Assembly (NCBI RefSeq): GCF_006149005.1
Contig: NZ_VBSL01000003.1
Span: 558,001-622,000 of the forward strand
Reading direction: 5' to 3'
From: Larkinella sp. C7
GTDB lineage: Bacteria > Bacteroidota > Bacteroidia > Cytophagales > Spirosomataceae
Length of the DNA stretch: 64,000 nt
Numbering within the stretch: the first letter of the stretch is position 1; each line of letters begins with the position of its first letter. The translations under genes were made by a program, and so were the position numbers. A model generated the notes under the pieces. That model did no database searches. It was given only the letters and a program-made list of their open reading frames with translations, and was not told the DNA's origin. Below are positions 37,424 through 46,859 of the stretch, one piece after another.

Positions 37424-37601
37424 AGTGCGTTTCAAAATAAGAATCAGGCTGTACGGGTCGCAACAATTCCTTTTCAAAATAACCACCCCTTCCATTAAAG
37501 GCTGATTAGTGACTTATTAGAATTTGGTTAGAGTCCGGGCCAACCCCCTGAATTGGTTACTTTGTTGCTACATTTAGCCTAAAAAAGACGGTAGACAGCC
37601 T

Positions 37602-38279
37602 ATGAATGTCTTACTTGTAGAAGATGATGTTGAACTGGCGCAGTTCATCCAGAAAGGATTGCAGTCTGAAGGAATCTCGGTTTCGATGGCGTTCGACGGC
37701 GTTATTGGCCGGAGTCTGGTCAACGAACACCGGTTTGATGTGGTCGTGCTGGACGTCAATATTCCCGGCATGAATGGCTACGATCTGTGCCGGTATATAA
37801 AGCAGAACTGGCCGGCCATTCCCGTTATTCTGCTAACGGCGCTGGGGAGTCTGGACAACAAAGTGCTGGGATTTGAATCGGGAGCCGACGATTACCTGAC
37901 CAAACCGTTCGCATTTAAAGAGCTGCTTTTTCGGCTGAAAGCCCTCGCCCGGCGGAATTCGCCCCGCCCGTTGCTGCCCCAGCGGCTTCAACTTTTGGAT
38001 CTGGAACTCGATACGCAGTCGCACCAGGTCTGGCGGGCGGGACAGCGCATTAGCCTGACGGCGCGCGAATATGCTCTGCTGGAGTATCTGCTCGCCAATC
38101 AGGGGCGGGTGGTGAGCCGGGTGAGCATTCAGGAAAATGTCTGGGATGTGCATTTTAACACCAACACCAACGTCGTGGATGTGTACATCAACTACCTGCG
38201 CCGGAAAATCGACACCGTAGAACCGAAGCTTTTGCATACCGTCTTTGGGGTCGGGTATATGATCGGCGCTGAACCATGA
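37602..38279 (+). CDS. OmpR/PhoB-family response regulator
   Basis: A 225-residue two-component response regulator. The receiver domain (1-115) has the acidic pair Asp8-Asp9, phospho-acceptor Asp51 (VVLDVNIPG), Thr79 region (ILLTALG) and Lys101 region (DYLTKPF). The C-terminal winged helix (about 130-222) contains SLTAREYALLEYLLANQGRVVSR and VDVYINYLRRKID. Its stop codon overlaps the kinase start (ATGA), and it is divergent from the RND operon beginning at 37423. Control of that pump is the natural reading. Confidence 0.95.
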   Translation: MNVLLVEDDVELAQFIQKGLQSEGISVSMAFDGVIGRSLVNEHRFDVVVLDVNIPGMNGYDLCRYIKQNWPAIPVILLTALGSLDNKVLGFESGADDYLTKPFAFKELLFRLKALARRNSPRPLLPQRLQLLDLELDTQSHQVWRAGQRISLTAREYALLEYLLANQGRVVSRVSIQENVWDVHFNTNTNVVDVYINYLRRKIDTVEPKLLHTVFGVGYMIGAEP

Positions 38280-39643
38280 GCATCAAGCAGAAAATAACCA
38301 TTGCGTTTGGTCTGCTGGTGGCGGCTTTGCTCATTCTGTTCTCCGTGTTTATTTTTCAGGCCTACGAATCCTACCGGAGTTCGCTGATGAAGACCCGGTT
38401 GCAGCGCCGGGCCCTGGCGGCTCAAACCTATTTTCTGAACCGCAGCGAATTTCAGCAATCGACCTACCTGACCTTACCCGAGCAGCACGAAACGCTTTTT
38501 GACGACCAAAACCAGCGGATCTATGCCTCGACCGGCCCCGACGATTACCCGCCACCGCCCGAATTGCTTGAGGAGGCCCGGCGCGACGAAGTGTATTTTA
38601 CCTATAAAAGCCCGGAATGGGAGGCCCCGAAGGAAGGGGTTGCGCTCTCGTTCCGACATCAAAATCAGGTTTACGTTGCCATTGTGACGGCCTATGACCT
38701 GAGCGGGCGGCAGACCAGCCGGAATCTGGTGGCCATCCTGATCGGCGGCAATTTCCTTTCGCTGGTGGTGATTGTGCTGGCCGGTTTTTTATTTGCCAGC
38801 CGGGCCATGTACCCGTTCGACCAGCTCATTCGCCAGATCAACGCGGCTACCGTCAATGATTTCTCGTTTCGGCTGATTCACGAACCCCAGCCCGACGAAG
38901 CCAGCTATCTGGCCGGTTCGTTCAACGACCTGTTGAGCCAGTTGCAGCAACTGGCGTTGAGCCACGAGCATTTTATCGGCTATGCTTCCCACGAAATTCG
39001 GACGCCCCTGACGGTGGTCAAAGGCATGCTGGAAACGAGTTTGGCCTATGATCAGACGCTGGAAGCCACCCACCAGAGCATCGAGAAAGCCCTGTTTCGA
39101 TTGGATGGTGCCATTGACCTGGCCAACTCCCTGCTGCGGTTAACCGAAGTGGAAGGACTGAATCCGTCGCGGCTGCTGGAAGACATCAATCTGGTAGACA
39201 CCATTTTAGATACCGTTACCTATTTCCAGGAAAAATACCCCGAACAGGCCATTGAACTCCAACTGACCGATATTTTTACGGAGAGCAGTTCGGTGATCAA
39301 GGTAGTCGGCAACAACAGCCTGCTCCGCACGGCCCTGATCAACATCATCGACAACGCCTGTAAATATTCCAGCCACCAGCCGGTGCAGGTTCAGGTGACC
39401 TACCAGCCTTCCTGGGTCGTTATCGATGTCATCGATCAGGGCATCGGCATTCCCGAAGCGCAGTTGTCCGATGTGTTTCTGCCGATGATGCGGGCCGGTA
39501 ACGTGGGCGGTATTCAGGGGTTTGGTCTGGGACTCACACTGGCGGAAAAGATTGTCAGCCTGCACCAGGGCGTTCTTCAGATTCAGTCCGTGCCTCATCA
39601 GGGTACCACGGTTTCTGTCCGTTTGCCTGCGCTGCCGTTTTAA
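38276..39643 (+). CDS. Sensor histidine kinase
   Basis: A 455-residue membrane kinase. Membrane segments lie at about 7-29 and 151-174 around a periplasmic sensor of about 120 residues without a recognised fold. A HAMP-like linker (176-228) leads to the phospho-acceptor His239 (SHEIRTPL). The ATP-binding domain has an N box (NIIDNACKYSS), G1 (DQGIGIP) and G2 (GFGLGLTLAEKI). Its start codon overlaps the response-regulator stop. This pair resembles copper/heavy-metal or envelope-stress systems next to RND pumps, but the signal is unproven. Confidence 0.94.
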   Translation: MSIKQKITIAFGLLVAALLILFSVFIFQAYESYRSSLMKTRLQRRALAAQTYFLNRSEFQQSTYLTLPEQHETLFDDQNQRIYASTGPDDYPPPPELLEEARRDEVYFTYKSPEWEAPKEGVALSFRHQNQVYVAIVTAYDLSGRQTSRNLVAILIGGNFLSLVVIVLAGFLFASRAMYPFDQLIRQINAATVNDFSFRLIHEPQPDEASYLAGSFNDLLSQLQQLALSHEHFIGYASHEIRTPLTVVKGMLETSLAYDQTLEATHQSIEKALFRLDGAIDLANSLLRLTEVEGLNPSRLLEDINLVDTILDTVTYFQEKYPEQAIELQLTDIFTESSSVIKVVGNNSLLRTALINIIDNACKYSSHQPVQVQVTYQPSWVVIDVIDQGIGIPEAQLSDVFLPMMRAGNVGGIQGFGLGLTLAEKIVSLHQGVLQIQSVPHQGTTVSVRLPALPF

Positions 39644-39657
39644 AACCGGGGTTTCCT

Positions 39658-40713
39658 TTATTTCTCAACAATAGTCCGGATCATCTCCCTGATTTTTAAA
39701 CTCGTGGTGGCGCTTTGCCGGGTCGTGGTGCGCGTGAAAATAATACCGGTCACGTTGTTTTTGGAATCCTGCCAGGGGTGCGCGCCAAACAGGCCGGGGC
39801 TGCTGGTTTCGAGGGCCTTTCCGGAGGCATCCACCACATCCCGCCAGTTTCCGATGCCGTAGCGAACGCCGGTCGTCGGATGGGGCGAATACGGGTTGGT
39901 GGGGTAGGGCGTTCCCTGAATCGTCGCACCAGCGGTTTGGTCGCTGAGCATCTCCGTGATGGCTTGCTCGCTCAAAACCCGCTTGCCTCTGAACACCCCT
40001 TTCTGGTTGATCATTTCCAGAAAATTCAGGTAATCGCGGGCGGAGGTTCGGGCACCACCGGCGATCAGCGGGTTTTTCAGGCTTGTCAGCAGATACGTCG
40101 CCTGCATCCCGCAGGGAACCGCCACTTTCTCATTGAACAGCACCTGCCAGGATTGGCCGGAAACCAGTTCGGCAATTCGTCCGGCAACGTGCATGCTCGC
40201 ACTGCCGTAATTGAAGGCTTTGCCGGGCGGGTTGGTCAGTTTGGTATAGACCGCCAGCGAATCAACGGCTTGCGCCAGGGTCAGGTCGCGCCGGTATTCA
40301 AACTTCTCGGGGGAGTCGCCCGGAAAACCGGAGGTGTGCGAAAACAACTGCCGGATGGTGATGTTACCCTTGCCGTATTTTGTAAAAATGGGCAGGAATT
40401 TGCCAACGGTATCGGTCAACGCCAGTTTCTTTTCGTCGACCAGACTCATGATCACCGCGCCCGACAGCCATTTGGAGGCCGATGCAATCAGCCGGTTTGT
40501 CCCCGTGGTCAGGTTCACTTCTTTCTGGTAAATCACCTGCCCGTTTTGAGAAACCAGCACCAGTACGCTATCCTGATAGACGCCGAGGTTCTCCTCAAGG
40601 TATTTGTCTACAGCCGAAAAATCGTAGGTTTTGGGTGGGGTGTTGGGCGTAACGGCGTCGTTACAGGCCAGAAAGGCGATCAGAATGGCACTCAGCAGAA
40701 AGACGGTTTTCAT
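39658..40713 (-). CDS. Serine hydrolase (class C beta-lactamase-like) lipoprotein
   Basis: A 351-residue protein of the beta-lactamase/penicillin-binding superfamily (PF00144 type). It has a lipoprotein signal (residues 1-17, lipobox LAC) and the SxxK motif as SASK (about 89-92, IASASKWLSGAV). The second catalytic motif reads YGSAS, where class C enzymes have YxN (YGSAS has Ser in the third position, common in esterase-like members). The HTSGF motif is also present. Substrate may be a peptide, ester or beta-lactam; I favour an esterase or D-aminopeptidase-type enzyme. It stands alone. Confidence 0.88.
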   Translation of the reverse strand: MKTVFLLSAILIAFLACNDAVTPNTPPKTYDFSAVDKYLEENLGVYQDSVLVLVSQNGQVIYQKEVNLTTGTNRLIASASKWLSGAVIMSLVDEKKLALTDTVGKFLPIFTKYGKGNITIRQLFSHTSGFPGDSPEKFEYRRDLTLAQAVDSLAVYTKLTNPPGKAFNYGSASMHVAGRIAELVSGQSWQVLFNEKVAVPCGMQATYLLTSLKNPLIAGGARTSARDYLNFLEMINQKGVFRGKRVLSEQAITEMLSDQTAGATIQGTPYPTNPYSPHPTTGVRYGIGNWRDVVDASGKALETSSPGLFGAHPWQDSKNNVTGIIFTRTTTRQSATTSLKIREMIRTIVEK

Positions 40714-40813
40714 GGTTTCGTTTTGGTTGGATGAAGAGCCAGACGTCAGAAGGTCTGGTTGAACGAAACAAAGAAACCGTTTGCCGGACTGGTCAACTGA
40801 AAAAACGAAGTAA

Positions 40814-40853
40814 ACCGTCCGGATTGCCGGGTGATTCGGTCAATCCGGACGGT
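40814..40853 (-). terminator. Intrinsic terminator after the 81-residue protein gene
   Basis: A perfect 13-bp stem (ACCGTCCGGATTG at 40814-40826 and its complement at 40841-40853) with a 14-base loop. On the minus strand it is followed within eight bases by a CGTTTTTTC tract, fitting termination of the gene at 40959-41204. Confidence 0.65.
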
Positions 40854-40958
40854 GAGTGAAATTCACGATAATCAAAAAACTTTTCTATTCCCATCGATTG
40901 CGCAGGGATAAGGGTAGAACACGGTTTTCCGGAAAACCGCCCCTGTCGCCGACCTGGA

Positions 40959-41204
40959 TTATTTATTGGAAATTGCCGGGGTATTCAGGGCCTTGATTTC
41001 ATCATCGAGCACGTCTTTCATGATGCTCAGAATATCGGCCGCGAGGAGTTTTTCGCCATCGTCGATAAAGCGGCTGTACGATTCGTACAGGATGTGGCAT
41101 CTCCGCTCGAACCGGGTCGATGGCGTCATCGAAAAGAGGGTGGTGTGGCTTTTGAATTGACCCGCGATGACGGTTTCTCTCGTTTTACTGAATAAGTTAG
41201 TCAT
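40959..41204 (-). CDS. Small uncharacterised protein
   Basis: An 81-residue soluble, mostly helical protein (MTNLFSKTRETVIAGQFKSH ... SRFIDDGEKLLAADILSIMK). I start at the ATG at 41204; a GTG two codons upstream is possible. I recognise no family. Support for a real gene comes from codon use like its neighbours, charged-helix periodicity and a good terminator just downstream (40814-40853). It could be a small cytoplasmic regulator, but nothing in the sequence proves this. Confidence 0.6.
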   Translation of the reverse strand: MTNLFSKTRETVIAGQFKSHTTLFSMTPSTRFERRCHILYESYSRFIDDGEKLLAADILSIMKDVLDDEIKALNTPAISNK

Positions 41205-41415
41205 ACACACAACTATTTTTAAAGGTACATCTCACTTTTTTACAAAAAAACTCAATCAATGGGTATGTTTGTGCAAGTATACTAAAAGTCAAAACAAAAC
41301 CCGACTCGATTGGCCGGGCTGTATGTTAATTCTGTCTAACCCATGTGGGTATGGCAAAAAAATAGCAAATATCAGGCCAGTTGGCGTAGATAAAGGGGTT
41401 TAGCGGAGTGATTTT

Positions 41416-43674
41416 TTACCAGAAAAAAGTCCAGCTCAGGCGGGCGAAAAAGGGGGTTCCGGGCGTAAAGTGAATTTCGTTGACCGGAGCGGTTTCGCCA
41501 CGCAGGCGGCTTTCGGTGGCAAACTGCGTTTCTTTCCAGCGCGTATTGAGCAGGTTCTGTACCGACAATCCGACCTGGTAGCGGGGCCGTGTATAATTGA
41601 CCTGTAAATCCGTCACAAAATAGGATTGGGCCACAATGGAATTGTCTTCGTTGGCCGGCCGGTTTCCCAGGTAGCGATACCGCCATGAACCACTCCACCG
41701 CCCTGCATTCTGGAGCGTTAAACCCCCAGTTGATGTAAACGTCGGAGCCAGTGGCAGGTAACGCTGTCCCGCTTCTGCACCGATGGCGCGGGGTTTGGCG
41801 GTATTCAGATCCAGGTCGGCATACAGGTGGTGGGTCAACTGGTAGCGGACCGACAGATCGACCCCGTGTCGGCGCGACTTCCCGCTTGGTTCCACCACGC
41901 CTTCGTCCCCAACATACACGAACTCCTGTTGCATCCATAAATACCAGCCTGCCGCGTTGATGAGCAAGCGGGGAAACGGTTTGAAAATGACCCCTAAATC
42001 AGAACCGTAGGCCGGCGGTAAAATTTCCCTGCCATTCTGCGGAACCACCACGCGGGTGTCGTTGGAGTGAAATCCTTTTCCGGTGTTGAGATAGACCTGA
42101 AGCCGGGGATTCACCGTGTAATACAGATTGAGTTTGGGCGAAACCAGGGCCGCATTCGCCCGTTGCAAACCGTCCGCTGGCAGAAGCAAATCGTCGTATT
42201 GGCTCCGGAAATAATCAAACCGCATCCCGGCATTGAGCGAGAAATGATCGGAAAACTGAATGAGTTCATCCACGTATGCACTGGCATTCCGTTCATTGAT
42301 ATTGCCAAATTGCCGCCGTTCGAGGGTTTCGGTCCGGTTGCGGGTGTGCGAAAGTTCGGTGTGGTGCGTCAGATCCTGGCGGTATTGGAGACCCGCCGTG
42401 GACACAAACCGGGTTTTGCCGACAAAATCCGTTCGTGAAACACTGCCATTGTAACCAAACAGATTCCGGTGTTCTTTCTGCCGGATCTGGTCGCCGTTGA
42501 GCGAATCGTCCCGGAAAAAAGTGAAGTTGGAATACAGCTCGAAGTTGTAGTTGCTGTAGAAGACCTGGTTTTTGATGGTGTACTGGCTGGGTGTCACCGT
42601 CACCAGCTCGGCATTGACGTTGGTGCGGCTCGTTTCGCCCCCTTCGGTTGGGTCGACGGAGCCGAAAAAACCGACTAAGCCCGACGCCACCGCCCGGTCG
42701 GGAATCTGGCCGGAATGGTTCCACCGGCTCCAGAACGTGGATCCCGTCAGCGTCAGGTTGGTCTGATCCGACAGGTGACCGTGGTATTTGCCAACCCCAT
42801 TCAGCCGCTTGAAGTTTTGCGGATGGTCGAAGTACGAATCGGAATACGAATATTCGGACGCCAGATAAGCCGACTGATTTTTGGTACGCCCCTTTTCGCC
42901 CAGCAGATCCAGCCCGGCGACAGCCCGGTATGTGTTGAACTGTCCGACTTCCAGCTTGGCAAAACTTTTGTCGAGTGTGGTGCGTGTACGAAAATCGGCC
43001 CAGCCTGCCGTCGTAAAATTGCCTTTTTCTGCGTTGTAAGGGCCTTTTCTGAAATCGACGCCTTCGATCAGTTCCGGAATGACGAAGTGCAAATCCGCGT
43101 AACCCTGTCCGTGGGCGTGCGAAACCATGTTGACCGGCATCCCGTCCACCGTCAGACGAATGTCGGTGCCGTGGTCAATATCGAATCCCCGCAAAAAAAT
43201 CTGCTCGGCTTTTCCACCTCCCGCGTGCTGGCCGATGAACAAACCCGGCACCATTCGGAGAATTTCCTGCGAGTTGGTGATGGGCCGCATCCGGATGTCG
43301 AGACTGCTGATCAGCGGCTGGTCATGCGCCTGCTGGGAAGAAACGACGATTTCCCGCAACTCGATGGCGGACCGGCTCAAAACCGTATTCAGCGTGATCA
43401 TTTCATCGTCTTTGATGCTTACCGTGAGAACCAGTGACTTAAAACCGATGTGCGAAATTTCGATTTTGTAGGGAGCCGCCACCAGCCCGGTGAAACGGTA
43501 TTGCCCCAACTCATTTGTCACCGTGCCTTTGCCCGACCCGGTGAGTTGCACGACGACACCACGCAGGGGCAAGCGGGTCGTCTGGTCGAGAACCGTACCG
43601 GAAATGCCGCCGAGATGGGCAAACGTCTGAAGGCTGATGAAGGTCAACAGGAGAGCGTAAAGCGTTCGTTTCAT
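41416..43674 (-). CDS. TonB-dependent outer-membrane receptor
   Basis: A 752-residue receptor with a signal peptide (1-19), an N-terminal carboxypeptidase-regulatory-like domain (about 23-105, GGISGTVLDQTTRLPLRGVVV), plug (about 115-215, NSQEILRMVPGLFIGQHAGG, QIFLRGFDIDHGTDI) and a 22-strand barrel ending in the terminal aromatic residues SWTFFW. It lacks the SusC signature and has no SusD neighbour, so iron-chelate, cofactor or metal uptake is more likely than glycan uptake. A His-containing stretch (NMVSHAHGQGYADLHF) lies in the plug. No siderophore genes are nearby. Confidence 0.92.
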   Translation of the reverse strand: MKRTLYALLLTFISLQTFAHLGGISGTVLDQTTRLPLRGVVVQLTGSGKGTVTNELGQYRFTGLVAAPYKIEISHIGFKSLVLTVSIKDDEMITLNTVLSRSAIELREIVVSSQQAHDQPLISSLDIRMRPITNSQEILRMVPGLFIGQHAGGGKAEQIFLRGFDIDHGTDIRLTVDGMPVNMVSHAHGQGYADLHFVIPELIEGVDFRKGPYNAEKGNFTTAGWADFRTRTTLDKSFAKLEVGQFNTYRAVAGLDLLGEKGRTKNQSAYLASEYSYSDSYFDHPQNFKRLNGVGKYHGHLSDQTNLTLTGSTFWSRWNHSGQIPDRAVASGLVGFFGSVDPTEGGETSRTNVNAELVTVTPSQYTIKNQVFYSNYNFELYSNFTFFRDDSLNGDQIRQKEHRNLFGYNGSVSRTDFVGKTRFVSTAGLQYRQDLTHHTELSHTRNRTETLERRQFGNINERNASAYVDELIQFSDHFSLNAGMRFDYFRSQYDDLLLPADGLQRANAALVSPKLNLYYTVNPRLQVYLNTGKGFHSNDTRVVVPQNGREILPPAYGSDLGVIFKPFPRLLINAAGWYLWMQQEFVYVGDEGVVEPSGKSRRHGVDLSVRYQLTHHLYADLDLNTAKPRAIGAEAGQRYLPLAPTFTSTGGLTLQNAGRWSGSWRYRYLGNRPANEDNSIVAQSYFVTDLQVNYTRPRYQVGLSVQNLLNTRWKETQFATESRLRGETAPVNEIHFTPGTPFFARLSWTFFW

Positions 43675-43678
43675 GACG

Positions 43679-43706
43679 CAAAAGTAGCAATCAGATGCGT
43701 TTGCAA
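43679..43706 (-). promoter_or_regulatory. Promoter of the TonB receptor gene
   Basis: On the minus strand TTG (43706-43704), 17 bases, then TACTTTTG (43686-43679) matches the Bacteroidota promoter well. The -7 box ends 4 bases before the ATG at 43674, which implies a leaderless or very short leader mRNA, or a start codon further downstream. Confidence 0.5.
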
Positions 43707-43799
43707 CGTATTGGCCGGGCTATTTAAGCTTCTTTTTTGGGTCGGAAATCGCGTAAATTGCCTTCTGCAAACGCCTGGACGAAACCCATTCCGGGATGG

Positions 43800-44360
43800 T
43801 CAATAACTCAGGGCGGCAATGAGCATGGTTCGTAGAAAAACGATCAAAAAGGCCAGAATCGAAATGCCGAAGCCAAACATAAAGATGTTGTAGGCAATCC
43901 ATAACCGGCGGTATTTTTTAGCGAGCACGCGCCCGAGGTAGTAAATGTCGCGGGTCATGGTACCGTACAGGTAGGGACTGTCCTTCATCAGTTCGCTCAT
44001 TCCCCATTCAAAGTCTTCCAGACTCATGCGGTGAAAGTTACCGAAAAAGAGCAGGTTGCCTTTCTTCCTTTTGATGTCTTCCCGCTTGAACGTGCCTTTG
44101 GTCACGTTGGGACGGGTGGCCAGAATGGCGAAGACGATGGTCAGCAGCGAGGTGGTCAGAATCAGCACCATCGGCACCAGCAGGGTCGGGTTTTCGTCGA
44201 TCCGAAGGGCCAGCACCGAAACAATGACGGAGACCATGATCGAGTTGACCGAAATGAGGATGTTGGCTTTGTTGTCGGCAATGTCGCTCAGGTAGACGTG
44301 GTTGGCCGAGGTAGTGCGAAACATGGTTTCAATGCCCCGCACCGGTTGGTTGTCTTTCAC
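43800..44360 (-). CDS. Pycsar-type membrane effector (PycTM-like)
   Basis: A 186-residue membrane protein of the Pycsar effector family (PycTM). Family marks are RGIETMFRTTSANHVYLS and DIADNKANILISVNS (8-40), membrane segments at about 33-51, 59-80 and 153-176, and the internal loop with LLFFGNFHRMSLEDFEWGM (103-121). PycTM effectors damage the inner membrane when cUMP/cCMP made by the PycC cyclase is present, causing phage-defence cell arrest. Homologues are often fused to an HD domain; here the domain stands alone. I use the GTG start because RGIETMFR is conserved; an ATG at 44324 is the alternative. It begins 10 bases after the GAF protein gene. No cyclase is nearby. Confidence 0.82.
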   Translation of the reverse strand: MKDNQPVRGIETMFRTTSANHVYLSDIADNKANILISVNSIMVSVIVSVLALRIDENPTLLVPMVLILTTSLLTIVFAILATRPNVTKGTFKREDIKRKKGNLLFFGNFHRMSLEDFEWGMSELMKDSPYLYGTMTRDIYYLGRVLAKKYRRLWIAYNIFMFGFGISILAFLIVFLRTMLIAALSY

Positions 44361-44370
44361 GTTCGTAGCG

Positions 44371-46710
44371 TTAACAGGCCGGTTCCGGGTAGTTGAGGTG
44401 CAGACGGATGGCTTTCAGCCGGGCAACACCCTGCAACGGTTCGAGATCGAGGTATTCGATTTCGGATGTCAGCTTCTTCTGCTCCTGCAAAGCCATGATA
44501 AATGGCAGATAATCTGCCACTTCCCGGCGGTTGGAATACACCAGCGCAATCGTATTGGGCTGTGTCAGCCGTTCCTCGGTTCCGGCGATATACGCCTTGT
44601 CGATCCGCTTTTTCAATACTTCATACCGGATGCTGTAGGAGCCTTCCACGTCGAACCGGTGTTCGTCCTGCCGGAAACTGATGTCTACCGGCTGCGAATG
44701 GGCCAGAATCAGTTGGGTGGTTTGCAACGCCAGGGGCAGGCGGGGCAACAGCAGGTGGGTCAGGGAGGCCAGTTCCACCATCGACTTCAGTTGCCACGCA
44801 TACAGATGCCGCAGGAAATCCGGTTCGAAGGGCGTTTGGGGCGCAATGGACTGGCCGACGTAGATCGTATATTCCATTCCGTCGGTCCGGTAGCGCTCGA
44901 AATAATGCGGATAAATGGTCTGAAGCTGTTTCTCCTCATTTTCGATAAACGTATTGACGGCGGTATTGAGCCATTCGACGCTTCGCTCGTAGACCTGCAA
45001 CGCCTGATTGAAGTGCCCGTTGGTGGCATTCGTGCGCTTAAAATACCGCTGGATCGGCGTTTCCAGTTGCGGATCATGCAGCCGCAGGTGTTGCAAATAC
45101 GGATTGACTTCCAGCGCCAGGAAGTCCGAAATTCCCAGCTCGTCTTCCGGATTCAGCCCGGTGGTGAGTTTGTTTTGCCAGGAATACGCCCTGGCCAGGA
45201 GCTGATTCGGCACGGCCAGTTCGTCCGGTAAATCGGCCTGACCCAGCAGCGTTTGAATGGCCGTCAACTGGTCGGCGAAATCCTGGCGCACAGCCCTGTA
45301 GCGTTCGTTCGACGAATTGCGGATGTCGATCGCGCCATAGAGCGGATAGACCTGCGGAAACCGTACCTGCGTAGCCTCGCTGTTGAACGACTCCTTGTTG
45401 TCGAGCCGCAGGTATTCCCAGGCCACCTCATTAAACTTCCATTCAACGGCGGGTTGCAGGGGCGTAAACTTGGTTTTGATCAGTCGTTCCAGATTTTGTT
45501 TGAACTGATGCAGTTGATACCGCAGCAATTCCTGCACGAGCGGAATCACCCGCTGAATCGTCTCCAGAACGTTGTTTCCGAACGCTGTCGAATGCGGGCT
45601 GGCCATTTCCAGTACGCCCAGCATCTCGTTTCCGTTGACGACCGGGTAAAAAGCGAAACTGCGAATCCCTTTTTTTGTCAGGAGCTGTTGCTCGTTGCCG
45701 GGCAGTCCTTTCAGATCCGGAAACAGGAGCGGAGCCGGATTCAGAATCAGGTTGTGAATGATGGCCTGCGTGGCCGGATCGTAGCCGTCGATGACCGTGC
45801 TCGAATGCCGGAAGAAAACGCTCCGCGCGCTCACCTCCGGTTGATGGACGTAAAAACCGTTCACCTGCGAAAACGGAACGATGCTGATCTGGAGATCGGT
45901 CTGGCCGACCAGATTGCGCAGGGCGGTTTCGAAACGACGGTAAATAACCGGTTCGGCGTCTGAATGCAAATGGGTGAAAACCGCCTGCAACTGCTGAACG
46001 GTTTCGGCCTCCGTAATGTCTTCTACCACAAAAAAAGCAAAGCCTTCGGACGTAAATTCGCCAAGCGGTAACTGCTCTTCAGCCTCCGGCAAGGGGCCGG
46101 TTCCGTTGGCAAAATCAATCCAGGACGATTGCAGGGCTGGCAGGGAACGGTTCAGATGCGGCTCAATGAACGTGTTGTTGATGTCGATCCGAAAATACCG
46201 GGTGAGTCCGTTTTTGTGTTTTTGAAACCGAAAGCTGGGGTTCACATTTTTGACAGGCGGTACCTTGTAGCACTTTTCCAGAACGAGCTGGTACAGAAAG
46301 CGGAGCTTGTCTTCCGCGCAAATGTCCTCGGGCAGTTCCGACAACAAATCCGGAAACTGTTCGATCAGGTGCGTAAACCGGGCCGACTGGTACAGGATTT
46401 TCATCGGCACGGGCAAACCAAAGGTGTAGGCAATGTTCTGACCGGTGGCAGACAACGGCATCACCGCCAGCGACGCCAACTGAAAAAGGTTCGCTAACCG
46501 GTCCGGTCCGAGGATCTCTTCGAGCGGTGTTTCCTCTGCCGTGGGTATGTTTTCAAACTGCTCCAGGAGGTGGTCGTAGAGACTAGATAGAGCGGTATTG
46601 GTGGCATTTTTTTCCTGTTGCGCCTTTAAAAAAGCAACGAAGGGCTGAAAAGACAACTTCACTTCGAACGGAAAAGAGACAGATGGGGAAACAGAAAGGG
46701 TCGTTTCCAT
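44371..46710 (-). CDS. GAF-domain protein paired with the PycTM-like effector
   Basis: A 779-residue soluble protein. A GAF-like domain is visible at about 255-400 (FETALRNLVGQTDLQISIVPF ... GIRSFAFYPVVNGNEMLGVLEMASP), typical of small-molecule or cyclic-nucleotide sensing. The N-terminal 250 residues and the C-terminal 380 residues are mostly helical with no recognised enzymatic motif; a 60-residue segment after the GAF is rich in leucine and glutamine (QRVIPLVQELLRYQLHQFKQ). There are no GGDEF, EAL, HD or kinase motifs. It is the first gene of a two-gene unit with the effector at 43800-44360, so it may sense a nucleotide or control that effector. Function unknown. Confidence 0.75.
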   Translation of the reverse strand: METTLSVSPSVSFPFEVKLSFQPFVAFLKAQQEKNATNTALSSLYDHLLEQFENIPTAEETPLEEILGPDRLANLFQLASLAVMPLSATGQNIAYTFGLPVPMKILYQSARFTHLIEQFPDLLSELPEDICAEDKLRFLYQLVLEKCYKVPPVKNVNPSFRFQKHKNGLTRYFRIDINNTFIEPHLNRSLPALQSSWIDFANGTGPLPEAEEQLPLGEFTSEGFAFFVVEDITEAETVQQLQAVFTHLHSDAEPVIYRRFETALRNLVGQTDLQISIVPFSQVNGFYVHQPEVSARSVFFRHSSTVIDGYDPATQAIIHNLILNPAPLLFPDLKGLPGNEQQLLTKKGIRSFAFYPVVNGNEMLGVLEMASPHSTAFGNNVLETIQRVIPLVQELLRYQLHQFKQNLERLIKTKFTPLQPAVEWKFNEVAWEYLRLDNKESFNSEATQVRFPQVYPLYGAIDIRNSSNERYRAVRQDFADQLTAIQTLLGQADLPDELAVPNQLLARAYSWQNKLTTGLNPEDELGISDFLALEVNPYLQHLRLHDPQLETPIQRYFKRTNATNGHFNQALQVYERSVEWLNTAVNTFIENEEKQLQTIYPHYFERYRTDGMEYTIYVGQSIAPQTPFEPDFLRHLYAWQLKSMVELASLTHLLLPRLPLALQTTQLILAHSQPVDISFRQDEHRFDVEGSYSIRYEVLKKRIDKAYIAGTEERLTQPNTIALVYSNRREVADYLPFIMALQEQKKLTSEIEYLDLEPLQGVARLKAIRLHLNYPEPAC

Positions 46711-46767
46711 GATTTTGTATAATTTTCAGCAAATAGCACGCTTAACGCTTGAGTTCGGATGGATACC

Positions 46768-46795
46768 AAGGGCAAAAGCAAGGGCAAAAGCAAGG
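46768..46795. repeat. 12-base tandem repeat
   Basis: AAGGGCAAAAGC occurs twice in tandem plus a partial third copy (AAGG), in the gap upstream of the GAF gene. It is probably slippage-derived. Confidence 0.7.
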
Positions 46796-46859
46796 TGGAT
46801 GTTTTTGTTTATTGAACAACGAAGCCAATCCGTGAGTTGCGTTGTGGCAGTATTAATTC

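Noticed and set aside
41167-41403. Plus-strand frame of 78 codons
   Set aside because: Lies antisense to the small protein's start and promoter region, with an AT-rich composition and no similarity.
43800-44360. Complete Pycsar defence system
   Set aside because: Only the effector-type protein is present; no cyclase motif was found in the window, so the full system is not claimed.
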